Shown: piece by piece, positions 27,633-35,443 of the stretch
Layout: each line of letters starts with the position of its first letter
How positions within the stretch are numbered: position 1 is the first letter of the stretch
NCBI RefSeq assembly: GCF_003352465.1
Contig: NZ_CP031153.1
Coordinates: 5,047,501-5,111,500, forward strand
Reading direction: 5' to 3'
Length of the DNA stretch: 64,000 nucleotides
Source: Kordia sp. SMS9
GTDB lineage: Bacteria; Bacteroidota; Bacteroidia; Flavobacteriales; Flavobacteriaceae
The notes under the pieces: generated by a model
What the model was told of the DNA's origin: nothing
Databases searched by the model: none
Seen by the model: only the letters and a program-made list of their open reading frames with translations
Translations under genes and position numbers: made by a program

Positions 27633-28424
27633 TTATTTTATAGTAAAAGGAATTTGATGGTCGAAATTAGAATCCTTCGTTCCATAACTTTCTAATTGTG
27701 GTCTTTGGATGGATTCTAGTTCTTTAACTAATTTGCGATGTAATTCAATATAGTTTCCTTTAAAATCATTATTCCAAACGTTTTTTAGTGCTTGTGTTAA
27801 GGCTCCATCTTTGGCATATTTATTTTTTTCGCAGGCAGCAAGTAATAACACTGAAGCTTGTATTGTTTCTTCTATTTCTGTTTTTTGATTGCTATCATTA
27901 CGTTTTACAGATTCTTGAATAGCTTTTGTTATAATTTTTGAACTCAAAAAGTACATAAAATTTATTTTTGAATTAACCATGGTTCTAAAGTTTGCTTTGC
28001 GATTCATTTTACCGACCATACTAGCACTAAAACAGCTATCTGAAATAACAAGTATTCGAATTCCTTTTTTAAATTGAGATAACAATACTTTTAACTCATC
28101 ATCAAGCAGTGCCTTTTTACGAAAGCACCAATAACCATCCATGTATTCGTTTAATTCAACAGGACCAACATTTAGCTTGCGATGTCCATGTCCTGAAAAT
28201 GATATGAAAAGAATGTCTCCAGGTTTAATAACTTTTTTATACTCATTGAGTTTATTTTTAAAATTTTTAACTGTTGCTTCACCTTTGGTAAGTAACTTAT
28301 TGTTATACCCGAAATCTATCGCAATCTTATTCATAAATTCAGCATCTGTTTCTGCATGTGTTAATTTTTTAAAACCTCTTAGTGAAGTCGTGTTAAGTCC
28401 AATATTTATTGCATATCCTTTCAT
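27633..28424 (-). CDS. Caspase-like cysteine peptidase (C14)
   Basis: A 263-residue single-domain caspase/metacaspase-fold protease. It starts MKGYAINIGLN (the typical first strand), the catalytic histidine lies in FISFSGHGH (H79) and the cysteine in LVISDSCFSAS (C131), both with standard spacing. A late VLLLAACEKNKYAKDGALTQAL segment matches the conserved third region where the activity-controlling acidic and small residues sit. There is no signal peptide, so it is cytoplasmic. The frame opens 7 codons earlier with TTG, but ATG 28424 fits the fold start. It follows the kinase gene but has its own predicted NarL-type site and promoter overlapping the end of that gene. Substrate and trigger are unknown. 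Confidence 0.88.
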   Translation of the reverse strand: MKGYAINIGLNTTSLRGFKKLTHAETDAEFMNKIAIDFGYNNKLLTKGEATVKNFKNKLNEYKKVIKPGDILFISFSGHGHRKLNVGPVELNEYMDGYWCFRKKALLDDELKVLLSQFKKGIRILVISDSCFSASMVGKMNRKANFRTMVNSKINFMYFLSSKIITKAIQESVKRNDSNQKTEIEETIQASVLLLAACEKNKYAKDGALTQALKNVWNNDFKGNYIELHRKLVKELESIQRPQLESYGTKDSNFDHQIPFTIK

Positions 28425-28442
28425 AATGTATATAATTTTGAA

Positions 28443-28489
28443 CAAACCTAAAATTTATAACAGCGTCAAAGTATACCTAGGATTAGGTA
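28443..28489 (-). promoter_or_regulatory. NarL-type 7-2-7 site plus -7 element before the caspase gene
   Basis: Minus strand: TACCTAATCCTAGGTA (28489-28474), a near-perfect 16-bp palindrome. Exactly 23 nt later comes TAGGTTTG (28450-28443), a full TANNTTTG match. The caspase ATG is at 28424. The palindrome overlaps the stop codon of the kinase gene, so an operator is embedded in coding sequence. Confidence 0.62.
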
Positions 28490-30411
28490 TTTTTTATATA
28501 TGGAATGTCAACAATAATAGTAGCTCCTTTCATATGTGTACTATCAATTTTAATTTCACCTTTTAGATGCTCAATACGTTGTTTGATGTTATGGAGCCCA
28601 ATTCCTTGTGATTTTTTTTGTAGGTTGAAACCTTTGCCATTGTCTTCTACAATGATATTTAAGCTATAATTATGTTGAGTTAATTGAATAGTTGCTTTTG
28701 AAGCTTCTGCGTGTTTTATAATATTAGTTATTAATTCTTGAATGATTCTAAAAAGAGACAGTTCTAGTGAATTTTCCAGACGTTCGTTTAGCCCAAAATC
28801 AATCACTTCGATATGTATTTTATTAGAATCGTTTACTTTTTGAGCCATGTTTTTCACAGCGACTAACAATCCTTTGTTAGCCATTACACCAGCATTACGC
28901 ACATGAGAAATATTACGAATTTTTTCGTATGCTTCATTTAATAATACTTTTGTTTTATCAAGTGCGTTTGGATTGTTTCCTGAACTAACATTTTCTATAT
29001 GTAAATTAATTGTAGCCATCAATCCTCCAAGATCATCATGTAAATCTTCAGCAATACGCTGCCGTTCTTTTTCTTGTCCAGCAATCATAGCATCTATACT
29101 TGCTAATTCTTGTTCTTGTAAAAGACTTTTTACCTTTTGAGCTTCCAAGTCTTGAGCCTGTTCTGCAAACAGTTGTTTTTTTCGGGTATTCTTTTGTAAC
29201 AAATAGGCAGAAATAATTACGATAAAAAGTATTGCCAATGAGATAATAAGTTGGTTTGTCTTTTTAGTGCTTTTCAATTTTGCTGCTATTATTTCCTTAT
29301 CCTTCTCTGCCGTTTCATAACGAGTATTAATGTCTATGATTGAAATTGCTTTTTGATGTTCCGCTAAAATGTCTGAATATTTAATTTTTTGTTTCAAATA
29401 ATACAAAGCACTGTCTGCCATATTTCGCTGTTCAAAAAGTTCTGATAGTTGCCCATTTACTTTTTCTTTTTCAAGAAATCTATTCTTTGGCAACTCAATT
29501 TTGAGTGCTTTGTAAAAATAGTAAACTGCTTCTGACAAAGTATCACTCTCTTGCTTAAGCATTCCTATATTGTTGTAAATACCATGTAATTCAATTTTAT
29601 TTAAATTATTTGTATTTGAGCTGTAATATTTGATCGCCTTATTATTGTACACAAGAGAACTATCTTGATTATGATCAAAATAATTATAATGAATTCCTAT
29701 CAATTGGCAAATTTTACCTTTGATAAATGTATTTTTAATCGTTTTACTTTCTTTAAGTACTTTTTTTAACTCTTTAATTCTTGAAGTACTAGTAGTGTAT
29801 CCCAAATGATCGTTGTAATAAAAATTATAAAAAGTATTTTCGGTAGCATCATAGATGAAGTTTTTATAGACATCAATATACTTTTTACAGGTAGACGAGT
29901 CTGATTCACTATTTTTATAAAGTGTGAATAGAATTTTTTTTAATGACTCACATATTAAAATTGTGTCATTATTTTTTTTTGCTTCTTTGTATGCTAAGAC
30001 ATAATTTTCAAAAGAAATATGAGAATCGAGATTATTTACTCCAATATAAAAATCACCTTTATTTATGAAAGCAAGTGAACGAACTGAACTAGGTAATTTA
30101 ACAGTATTAATGAAAGAAAGTTCCTTGTCCAATTCTTTAATCGAATCATGTAACTCATTATTCGTTTGTGTTAAAAAATTATAATGATGTTTTAATTCCT
30201 TTTTTACAATAGAATCGGTAGTGATATTAATAATTTTAAAAGCTTCATGCAACCTTTCATTTTTTATATGAAGAATGTATGCATGAATATTCCTATCAAT
30301 AAGCTTCACTTCTTTTTTTTGACAAGAAATAAAGCTTGTTGAAAGGAATGTAATTAGGAAAAAGTATTGCCAAAAATTAAAATATTTTCGATTTACATAT
30401 ATGTCCTCCAT
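28483..30411 (-). CDS. TPR sensor histidine kinase (HisKA_3 type)
   Basis: A 642-residue membrane kinase, partner of NarL-type regulators. N-terminal hydrophobic segment with a lipobox-like end (TSFISC); a periplasmic TPR-like helical region (about 60-370); one transmembrane helix (about 385-403, LIISLAILFIVIISAYLL); a coiled linker; the HisKA_3 dimerisation helix with the phospho-acceptor in RIAEDLHDDLGG; and an HATPase_c domain with the N box ELITNIIKHAEA and G box VEDNGKGF. GTG 30432 would add 7 residues; ATG 30411 is preferred, and it overlaps the upstream 167-residue gene by 35 bp, implying translational coupling. A natural pair with the regulator at 30972-31586. Confidence 0.93.
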   Translation of the reverse strand: MEDIYVNRKYFNFWQYFFLITFLSTSFISCQKKEVKLIDRNIHAYILHIKNERLHEAFKIINITTDSIVKKELKHHYNFLTQTNNELHDSIKELDKELSFINTVKLPSSVRSLAFINKGDFYIGVNNLDSHISFENYVLAYKEAKKNNDTILICESLKKILFTLYKNSESDSSTCKKYIDVYKNFIYDATENTFYNFYYNDHLGYTTSTSRIKELKKVLKESKTIKNTFIKGKICQLIGIHYNYFDHNQDSSLVYNNKAIKYYSSNTNNLNKIELHGIYNNIGMLKQESDTLSEAVYYFYKALKIELPKNRFLEKEKVNGQLSELFEQRNMADSALYYLKQKIKYSDILAEHQKAISIIDINTRYETAEKDKEIIAAKLKSTKKTNQLIISLAILFIVIISAYLLQKNTRKKQLFAEQAQDLEAQKVKSLLQEQELASIDAMIAGQEKERQRIAEDLHDDLGGLMATINLHIENVSSGNNPNALDKTKVLLNEAYEKIRNISHVRNAGVMANKGLLVAVKNMAQKVNDSNKIHIEVIDFGLNERLENSLELSLFRIIQELITNIIKHAEASKATIQLTQHNYSLNIIVEDNGKGFNLQKKSQGIGLHNIKQRIEHLKGEIKIDSTHMKGATIIVDIPYIKNT

Positions 30412-30880
30412 ATTTGGATTTATCACCTTCACTTTCTTCTTCGTAAGATGTTAGTTTGTCTGCTATTATTTTACTGTCTAGTACGTCTAAGTCAATGAAG
30501 TCATCAATCTTCTTTTTCTCAGCTCTTGGAAGTACATAGTATTCATCAAACTCTCCATCATTAACAACAATTTCTGTTATAAATTGATGATCATCATCAT
30601 TACTACCTGTTTTGTATGTTATCTTTTTAATTCCTAATGCAATATTTTCTGTTTTTTCAAATTTCTCATCCAATTCAACATCTTTTCTAAGATAAAATTT
30701 AATGCGTTTAATTTTTTTTCTCTTCTTGTGATAAATCAATTTCATCCACAATGATAAATCTACAATTCGCTTTTTAATATCAGTACCATCTTGATATTCA
30801 GCTAAAAATACTTCTTTGTGTATTAACTGATACTCTCTATCTTCTGATAGTCTTAATTTGATTCTAAAATTTTCTTCCAT
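30377..30880 (-). CDS. 167-residue protein of unknown function, coupled to the kinase
   Basis: Not recognised. No signal peptide or membrane segment. The first half is basic (HKKRKKIKRIKFYLRKDVEL) and the second half strongly acidic (DDFIDLDVLDSKIIADKL, then EEESEGDK), ending in GGHICKSKIF with the only cysteine. Probably cytoplasmic. It is the first gene behind the NarL-type site at 30937-30952 and overlaps the start of the kinase gene by 35 bp, so the two are likely made together. A role as accessory to the kinase, or as substrate or inhibitor of the nearby caspase-like protease, would fit the context but is speculation. Confidence 0.68.
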   Translation of the reverse strand: MEENFRIKLRLSEDREYQLIHKEVFLAEYQDGTDIKKRIVDLSLWMKLIYHKKRKKIKRIKFYLRKDVELDEKFEKTENIALGIKKITYKTGSNDDDHQFITEIVVNDGEFDEYYVLPRAEKKKIDDFIDLDVLDSKIIADKLTSYEEESEGDKSKYGGHICKSKIF

Positions 30881-30905
30881 TATATATTTCTGTTTGATTA
30901 TTTAT

Positions 30906-30952
30906 CAAAAATCAAAAAAAAAATGTAATCTTGAATTACCCAACAATAGGTA
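30906..30952 (-). promoter_or_regulatory. NarL-type 7-2-7 site plus -7 element before the 167-residue/kinase genes
   Basis: Minus strand: TACCTATTGTTGGGTA (30952-30937). The left heptamer fits TACYYMT fully, the right one fits AKRRGTA with one mismatch. Exactly 23 nt later comes GATTTTTG (30913-30906), one mismatch from TANNTTTG. ATG at 30880. It lies between the regulator stop and the 167-residue gene, giving that gene its own promoter. Confidence 0.6.
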
Positions 30953-30971
30953 TTCTAAAAAATCCCTCATC

Positions 30972-31586
30972 CTAAAAAGCATATTTCCGATCAATAGCAT
31001 AGCCCAACAACTCATTGGCTCCTTTTAATTGTAGCTTCTGAATCATGTTTTTACGATGTGTATCTATGGTAGATTTTGAAATGAATAGTAAATCTGCAAT
31101 TTCTTTAGAAGTCTTTCGCTGTGCAATGAGTGCCAAAATCTCCTTTTCGCGGCGTGACAAAATAGATTTGGAACTGTTCTTAGAAACCTGCTCAATATTC
31201 AACTTGGCATCATAGTACGTTTTGTGTTCCGAAAGTGCATAAATAGCTTCCAAAACAACTTTCAAAGGCGAATTCTTCAAAATATAACCCGTCGCACCTG
31301 CATCCAACATTTGCTGCACCGCATTATCTTGGTCATACATCGTAAACGCCAATACTTGAATATGTGGAAATTCTTTTTTAATCTGACGCGTTGCCACAAT
31401 GCCATCCATTTTGGGCATTCTGATATCACAAATGACAACTTTGGGTTGTTTATGTCTAACAATTTTGAGTAAAGCTTCACCATCATTGGCATGCCCAACA
31501 ATAGCAATATCTTCTTCGTATTCCAAATACGAAAGGATACCATCAATCAATGCTTGATGATCTTCTGCAATAGCGACTGTAATCAT
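30972..31586 (-). CDS. NarL/FixJ family response regulator
   Basis: A 204-residue two-domain regulator. Receiver domain 1-120 with the acidic pair near E8-D9, phospho-acceptor D54 in VVICDIRMPKMDG, threonine in LAFTMYD and lysine in ILKNSPLK; then a LuxR-type HTH (about 140-200) with ILSRREKEILALIAQRKTSK and IADLLFISKSTIDTHRKNMI. It heads the same-strand block that includes the 167-residue gene, the kinase, the caspase and the 798-residue protein. Its DNA-binding family is exactly the one that uses TACYYMT-type heptamers, and three such sites precede these genes. No such site was seen before its own gene. Confidence 0.93.
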   Translation of the reverse strand: MITVAIAEDHQALIDGILSYLEYEEDIAIVGHANDGEALLKIVRHKQPKVVICDIRMPKMDGIVATRQIKKEFPHIQVLAFTMYDQDNAVQQMLDAGATGYILKNSPLKVVLEAIYALSEHKTYYDAKLNIEQVSKNSSKSILSRREKEILALIAQRKTSKEIADLLFISKSTIDTHRKNMIQKLQLKGANELLGYAIDRKYAF

Positions 31587-31757
31587 ATCTTAGGGTGCTA
31601 AAAATTACAAACAAACTATATGCACTCTTAAATATAAATAGAACGATTTGGGAATCCTATCGCAGTAAAATACTGTAATAAACGTATTTATATTTGGTGG
31701 TTTGTAGTTAGTTTTCTTACAATTTACAAAAAATGACCGCAAGAAAACAAACAAAAT

Positions 31758-31946
31758 TTACGATACAATGAATTTTTTAATGACTACGATGGTAACAATG
31801 AAGAGAATAAAAACCAATAAAACCCATAAACTTCCCTTGTAATAACGTCGGTGAAGCTTCAAATCTTTTCGATATGCATACACCATAATTACGGTAAAAA
31901 CAATCACAAAAAAAGCAGCAAAAATCAACTGACCTGTCGTAAACAT
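31758..31946 (-). CDS. Small membrane protein (62 aa, two helices)
   Basis: MFTTGQLIFAAFFVIVFTVI begins the first transmembrane helix (about 6-24). A basic loop YRKDLKLHRRYYKGS follows, then a second helix (WVLLVFILFIVTIVVIKKF). The frame stays open 26 codons further upstream, but that extension has no match to the compact two-helix layout, and ATG 31946 is preferred. No family name is known to me; similar small proteins are common in flavobacteria. It is divergent from the MazG-like gene. Confidence 0.65.
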   Translation of the reverse strand: MFTTGQLIFAAFFVIVFTVIMVYAYRKDLKLHRRYYKGSLWVLLVFILFIVTIVVIKKFIVS

Positions 31947-32090
31947 AACGCGAATTTTAGTTTTGACAAAATTACGAATTAAACCGCAAACGTTGTTAAT
32001 AAAAGTTTCAAAATAAAATAGCAATCACGCAAAAACAAGCTAAATAATCAAGTATATTTCCACTCTTAATTCGCTAAAAACAGTACCATT

Positions 32091-32477
32091 TTGAAAAGAA
32101 GAATAGAAGCCGTTACAGAATTTCATGAAGCGTTTGGTTTGGGAATCAAACATACACCAACTGCCAACATCGGAGCAAAAAGAAACCTACTCCGCTACAA
32201 ACTCATGCGCGAAGAAAATGAAGAATACCTTGAAGCCGCCGAAAATGACGATTTAGTCGAAGTGGCTGATGCTTTGGGCGATATGCTATACATTCTCTGT
32301 GGAACGATCATCGAACACGGAATGCAAGACAAGATTGTAGAAGTGTTCGAAGAAATACAACGCAGCAACATGAGCAAACTCGGAGCAGACGGAAAACCTA
32401 TCTATCGTGAAGATGGAAAAGTACTCAAAGGTCCAAACTATTTCAAACCAGATATCGCTAAGATTTTACAACAGTAG
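32091..32477 (+). CDS. MazG-like nucleoside triphosphate pyrophosphohydrolase
   Basis: A 128-residue all-alpha NTP pyrophosphohydrolase of the MazG/phosphoribosyl-ATP diphosphatase superfamily. Metal-binding acidic helices are visible: REENEEYLEAAENDD and DLVEVADALGDMLYILCG (the EExxE...ExxD pattern). The C-terminal YREDGKVLKGPNYFKPDI is the substrate-cap segment seen in this subfamily. The start is TTG 32091; no ATG precedes the conserved N-terminus. Probable role: house-cleaning of non-canonical nucleotides or dUTP-like substrates; the precise substrate is not visible. Confidence 0.85.
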   Translation: MKRRIEAVTEFHEAFGLGIKHTPTANIGAKRNLLRYKLMREENEEYLEAAENDDLVEVADALGDMLYILCGTIIEHGMQDKIVEVFEEIQRSNMSKLGADGKPIYREDGKVLKGPNYFKPDIAKILQQ

Positions 32478-32883
32478 AATTGAGCTATATTAGTATTGAG
32501 TTATTAGTATTGAGAATTGAGAAGTTTCAAAGTGAAATTCCTGACATGCAACAGAAGAATAACAAAAACAAGACAATTCGTTAGTTGTGAGTTAAAATGA
32601 ACAAAATTGGCAAAACACTACACGTCACTTCGAGTAGTTTTTTGGAATGTTTACATTGAGCGTAGTCGAAATGAAATGAAAAAAATTGTATCGAGAAGTA
32701 CTTTGATACTAGAAATATCCTAGCACTTCAAAAAACAAAGCAACGAATTGACAAAAACTGCACGTCACTTCGAATGGCGAATCTCAGATTCGTTGTAGCG
32801 AAAAGTACTTTGAAGTTAAAAATTTTCACTGCTATGAGATATTGAATCAAGTTCAAGATGACGAAAAAATAAACATACAATTA
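32478..32883. repeat. Gene-free stretch with degenerate CGTCACTTCGA-type intergenic repeats
   Basis: About 400 bp without a coding frame. It holds two related copies of a flavobacterial intergenic repeat, starting CACGTCACTTCGAGTAG (32620) and CACGTCACTTCGAATGG (32760), each ending near GTACTTTGA. The first has TATCGAGAAGTACTTTGA and an inner GAGCGTAGTCGAAATGAAAT segment. A third relative lies inverted at 43015-43073. No RNA gene was recognised here. Confidence 0.6.
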
Positions 32884-32910
32884 AAAAAGTGACTTTTTGA
32901 GTCACTTTTT
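32884..32910 (-). terminator. Terminator after ilvE
   Basis: AAAAAGTGACT / AGTCACTTTTT, a perfect 11-bp stem with a 5-nt loop and an additional A on the left giving the U tract for the minus-strand ilvE transcript. It is 60 bp after the ilvE stop. Confidence 0.8.
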
Positions 32911-32970
32911 CATATATCTAAAAGTCTAATAATCTAACTTTTTCTAACAATTCAAGAAGTCTAAAAAAAT

Positions 32971-34038
32971 TTAAACTTCAAAACGCCAACCATGCGGATC
33001 TTCAGAAACATTATACTGAATGTTCATCAGTTTTTCTTTGAAGAAAGATGCATACGAATTCTCTAATTTTGGCAATGTAAACTCATCACCTGCATGCTCA
33101 AATCCTGCAATCGGATTGATCACCGCAGCAGTTCCCGCACCAAAAATCTCTTTCAACGATCCGTTTGTAGCTGCTTCTTTAATCTCAGCAACGGAAACGC
33201 GACGTATCTCAATATCAATTCCATTATCTTTGGCAAGCTGAATGACACTCTTTCGCGTGATTCCATCCAAAATACGATCATTTGTAGGCGCCGTTAACAA
33301 CGTATCTCCTACTCTAAAGAAAATATTCATCGTTCCTGCTTCTTCCAAATAATCATGCGTACTCGCATCTGTCCAAATAATTTGCTGATATCCTTTGGCA
33401 TGTGCCAAACTGGTTGGATAAAACTGTGCACCATAATTTCCTGCAGCCTTTGCAAAACCAACACCACCATCGGCAGCGCGACTAAATTTCTCTGCAAACA
33501 AAACTTTTACTTCACCTGCGTAATACGATTGCGCTGGCGAACAAATAATCATAAACTTATAGGTACTTGATGGAGAAGCAGAAATTGCAGGCTCCGTAGC
33601 AATCACAAACGGACGAATATATAATGAATTTCCTTTTCCTTTCTGAATCCAATCCTTTTCCATACGCAACAACTGCGTCAACCCTTCAAAGAAAAATTCT
33701 TTTGGGAAATGCGGAATCGCCATACGATGCGACGACTTATTAATACGATTAAAATTATCTTCCGGACGAAACATCCAAATCTGATCGTTGTCATCTTTAA
33801 ACGCTTTCATGCCTTCAAAAACAGCTTGTCCGTAATGAAAAACACGCGCCGAAGGATCAATAGTGAGTGGTTGATATGGCTTAATTTCAGGTGTCTGCCA
33901 AGCACCATCAACATAGTCGCACTCAAACATGTGATCGGTAAAAACTTTTCCAAACGTTAAGTTGTCAAAATCAACATGTTGGATGCTACTCTCAGAAACT
34001 TTAGAAATTTTTAGATCAATAGGAAGGTCACTCATCAT
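32971..34038 (-). CDS. ilvE: Branched-chain amino acid aminotransferase
   Basis: A 355-residue PLP enzyme of fold type IV, the eukaryote-like BCAT length. It performs the last step of leucine, isoleucine and valine synthesis, or the first of their breakdown. Seen: FHYGQAVFEGMKAF and RPEDNFNRINKSSHRMAIP near the N-terminus; the region FAKAAGNYGAQFYPT with the PLP lysine; DYLEEAGTMNIFF; and EIFGAGTAAVINPI for the PLP phosphate loop. MMSDLP offers two adjacent start codons. Standalone, with its own terminator; no ilv or leu operon is beside it. Confidence 0.95.
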   Translation of the reverse strand: MMSDLPIDLKISKVSESSIQHVDFDNLTFGKVFTDHMFECDYVDGAWQTPEIKPYQPLTIDPSARVFHYGQAVFEGMKAFKDDNDQIWMFRPEDNFNRINKSSHRMAIPHFPKEFFFEGLTQLLRMEKDWIQKGKGNSLYIRPFVIATEPAISASPSSTYKFMIICSPAQSYYAGEVKVLFAEKFSRAADGGVGFAKAAGNYGAQFYPTSLAHAKGYQQIIWTDASTHDYLEEAGTMNIFFRVGDTLLTAPTNDRILDGITRKSVIQLAKDNGIDIEIRRVSVAEIKEAATNGSLKEIFGAGTAAVINPIAGFEHAGDEFTLPKLENSYASFFKEKLMNIQYNVSEDPHGWRFEV

Positions 34039-34169
34039 TTAATTCTTAATTTTGTGCAAAGGTACAAATAAATAGCTTTAAAAGAATCTTAGTTTTCAAC
34101 AAAATTTCGTTGATACATTTTGAAGATTCACAACAAAAACACCATAACTTTAAGAAAAATTTAATAAAA

Positions 34170-34682
34170 ATGAAGAAAATTGTATTTTTGATAGTCGCAG
34201 CAACCATCATGTTTGCTTGTAAAGATGCTAAAACAAACGAGAAAACTACCGAAACGAAACAAGAAACAAAAGCTCCTGAAATGGCGTATGCTTCTTTTGG
34301 TGAAAAAATTGACGCAACAGACGTATTAACTGCCGAGCAAATCAATGCAGAATACAACAACCTAAAAGTGGGCGATACCTTAGATGTAAAATTCACATCA
34401 AAAATCAATTCGGTGTGCTCTAAAAAAGGATGCTGGATGCGTTTAAGCTTAGAAGATGAAAAAGAAGTCATGGTTAAATTTAAAGACTACGGATTCTTCA
34501 TGCCACTCGATGCAACTGGTGATGTTATTGTAAATGGAAAAGCATTTGTACAAGAAACTTCGGTAGACGAATTGAAGCACTATGCAGAAGACGCTGGAAA
34601 ATCAGCAGAAGAAATTGCTAAAATTACGGAACCAAAAAAGACACTTTCGTTTGTAGCAGACGGAGTTTTATTGAAAAACTAA
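34170..34682 (+). CDS. DUF4920 lipoprotein
   Basis: A 170-residue predicted lipoprotein: ATIMFAC lipobox, cysteine at 17, then a Lys/Thr/Glu-rich linker. The DUF4920 core follows with NSVCSKKGCWMRL, a CxxxxGCW motif typical of a small metal- or redox-linked site, and FKDYGFFMPLDATGDVIVNGKAF. The frame extends upstream to 34110, but ATG 34170 starts the signal peptide. The biochemical role is unknown; the paired cysteines suggest copper or redox handling (inference). mnmD starts 2 bp after its stop, so they form an operon. Confidence 0.85.
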   Translation: MKKIVFLIVAATIMFACKDAKTNEKTTETKQETKAPEMAYASFGEKIDATDVLTAEQINAEYNNLKVGDTLDVKFTSKINSVCSKKGCWMRLSLEDEKEVMVKFKDYGFFMPLDATGDVIVNGKAFVQETSVDELKHYAEDAGKSAEEIAKITEPKKTLSFVADGVLLKN

Positions 34683-34684
34683 GT

Positions 34685-35362
34685 TTGAAACGCAAAATTA
34701 TCACCACCAAAGATGGATCTACCACCATTCATCTGGAAGATTGGAATGAACAATATCATTCTACTCACGGTGCCATTCAAGAAGCAGCACACGTTTTTAT
34801 ACAAACAGGACTGCATTACTTACAAAATACGTTCAATCCTGCGCAAATTCACATTCTCGAAATGGGTTTTGGCACAGGATTGAATGCTTTTATGACCTTT
34901 CTGGAAAGTAAAAAACACAATTTTACTATTAATTATACTGGCGTTGAAGCCTATCCGGTCGCTTCCGCAGAAGTATCTCAGTTAAACTACATCCAGCAGT
35001 TAAAAGCGGAGCACGAATCGGCTACATATAACCAAATGCACACTTGCAATTGGGAAGAAGAAACGCTGCTATCCGAAAACTTCAAACTCACCAAACGCCA
35101 ACAATTCTTTGATCAAATTGACGATCAAGAAAAATTCAACCTCATCTACTTTGATGCGTTTGGCGCACGTGTACAACCTGAATTGTGGACTGTTGACATC
35201 TTTCAAAAAATGTACAATGCACTGCAACACAAAGGTGTTTTAGTAACATATGCTGCCAAAGGAAGTGTCCGCAGAGCCATGCAAGAAGTTGGTTTTCAAA
35301 CAGAACGACTTCCCGGACCGCCAGGCAAACGTGAAATGCTTCGCGCTACAAAAATTGACTAA
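34685..35362 (+). CDS. mnmD: tRNA U34 mnm5s2U methyltransferase MnmD
   Basis: A 225-residue SAM-dependent methyltransferase, the stand-alone MnmD form of the N-terminal half of MnmC. It completes the 5-methylaminomethyl group at the wobble uridine. Marks: NEQYHSTHGAIQEAAHVFIQ, SAM-binding EMGFGTGLNAF, NLIYFDAFGARVQPELW, and the closing GFQTERLPGPPGKREML typical of the DUF752 family. The FAD oxidase half is absent, as usual in this phylum. The TTG 34685 start is 2 bp after the DUF4920 stop. Confidence 0.93.
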   Translation: MKRKIITTKDGSTTIHLEDWNEQYHSTHGAIQEAAHVFIQTGLHYLQNTFNPAQIHILEMGFGTGLNAFMTFLESKKHNFTINYTGVEAYPVASAEVSQLNYIQQLKAEHESATYNQMHTCNWEEETLLSENFKLTKRQQFFDQIDDQEKFNLIYFDAFGARVQPELWTVDIFQKMYNALQHKGVLVTYAAKGSVRRAMQEVGFQTERLPGPPGKREMLRATKID

Positions 35363-35443
35363 TAATTAAGATTAAAAAAAACGTAATTACTATATCTGTT
35401 CTTTTTAACGTATTTTTACAGTGAAAAAGAAAACTTAATTGCG

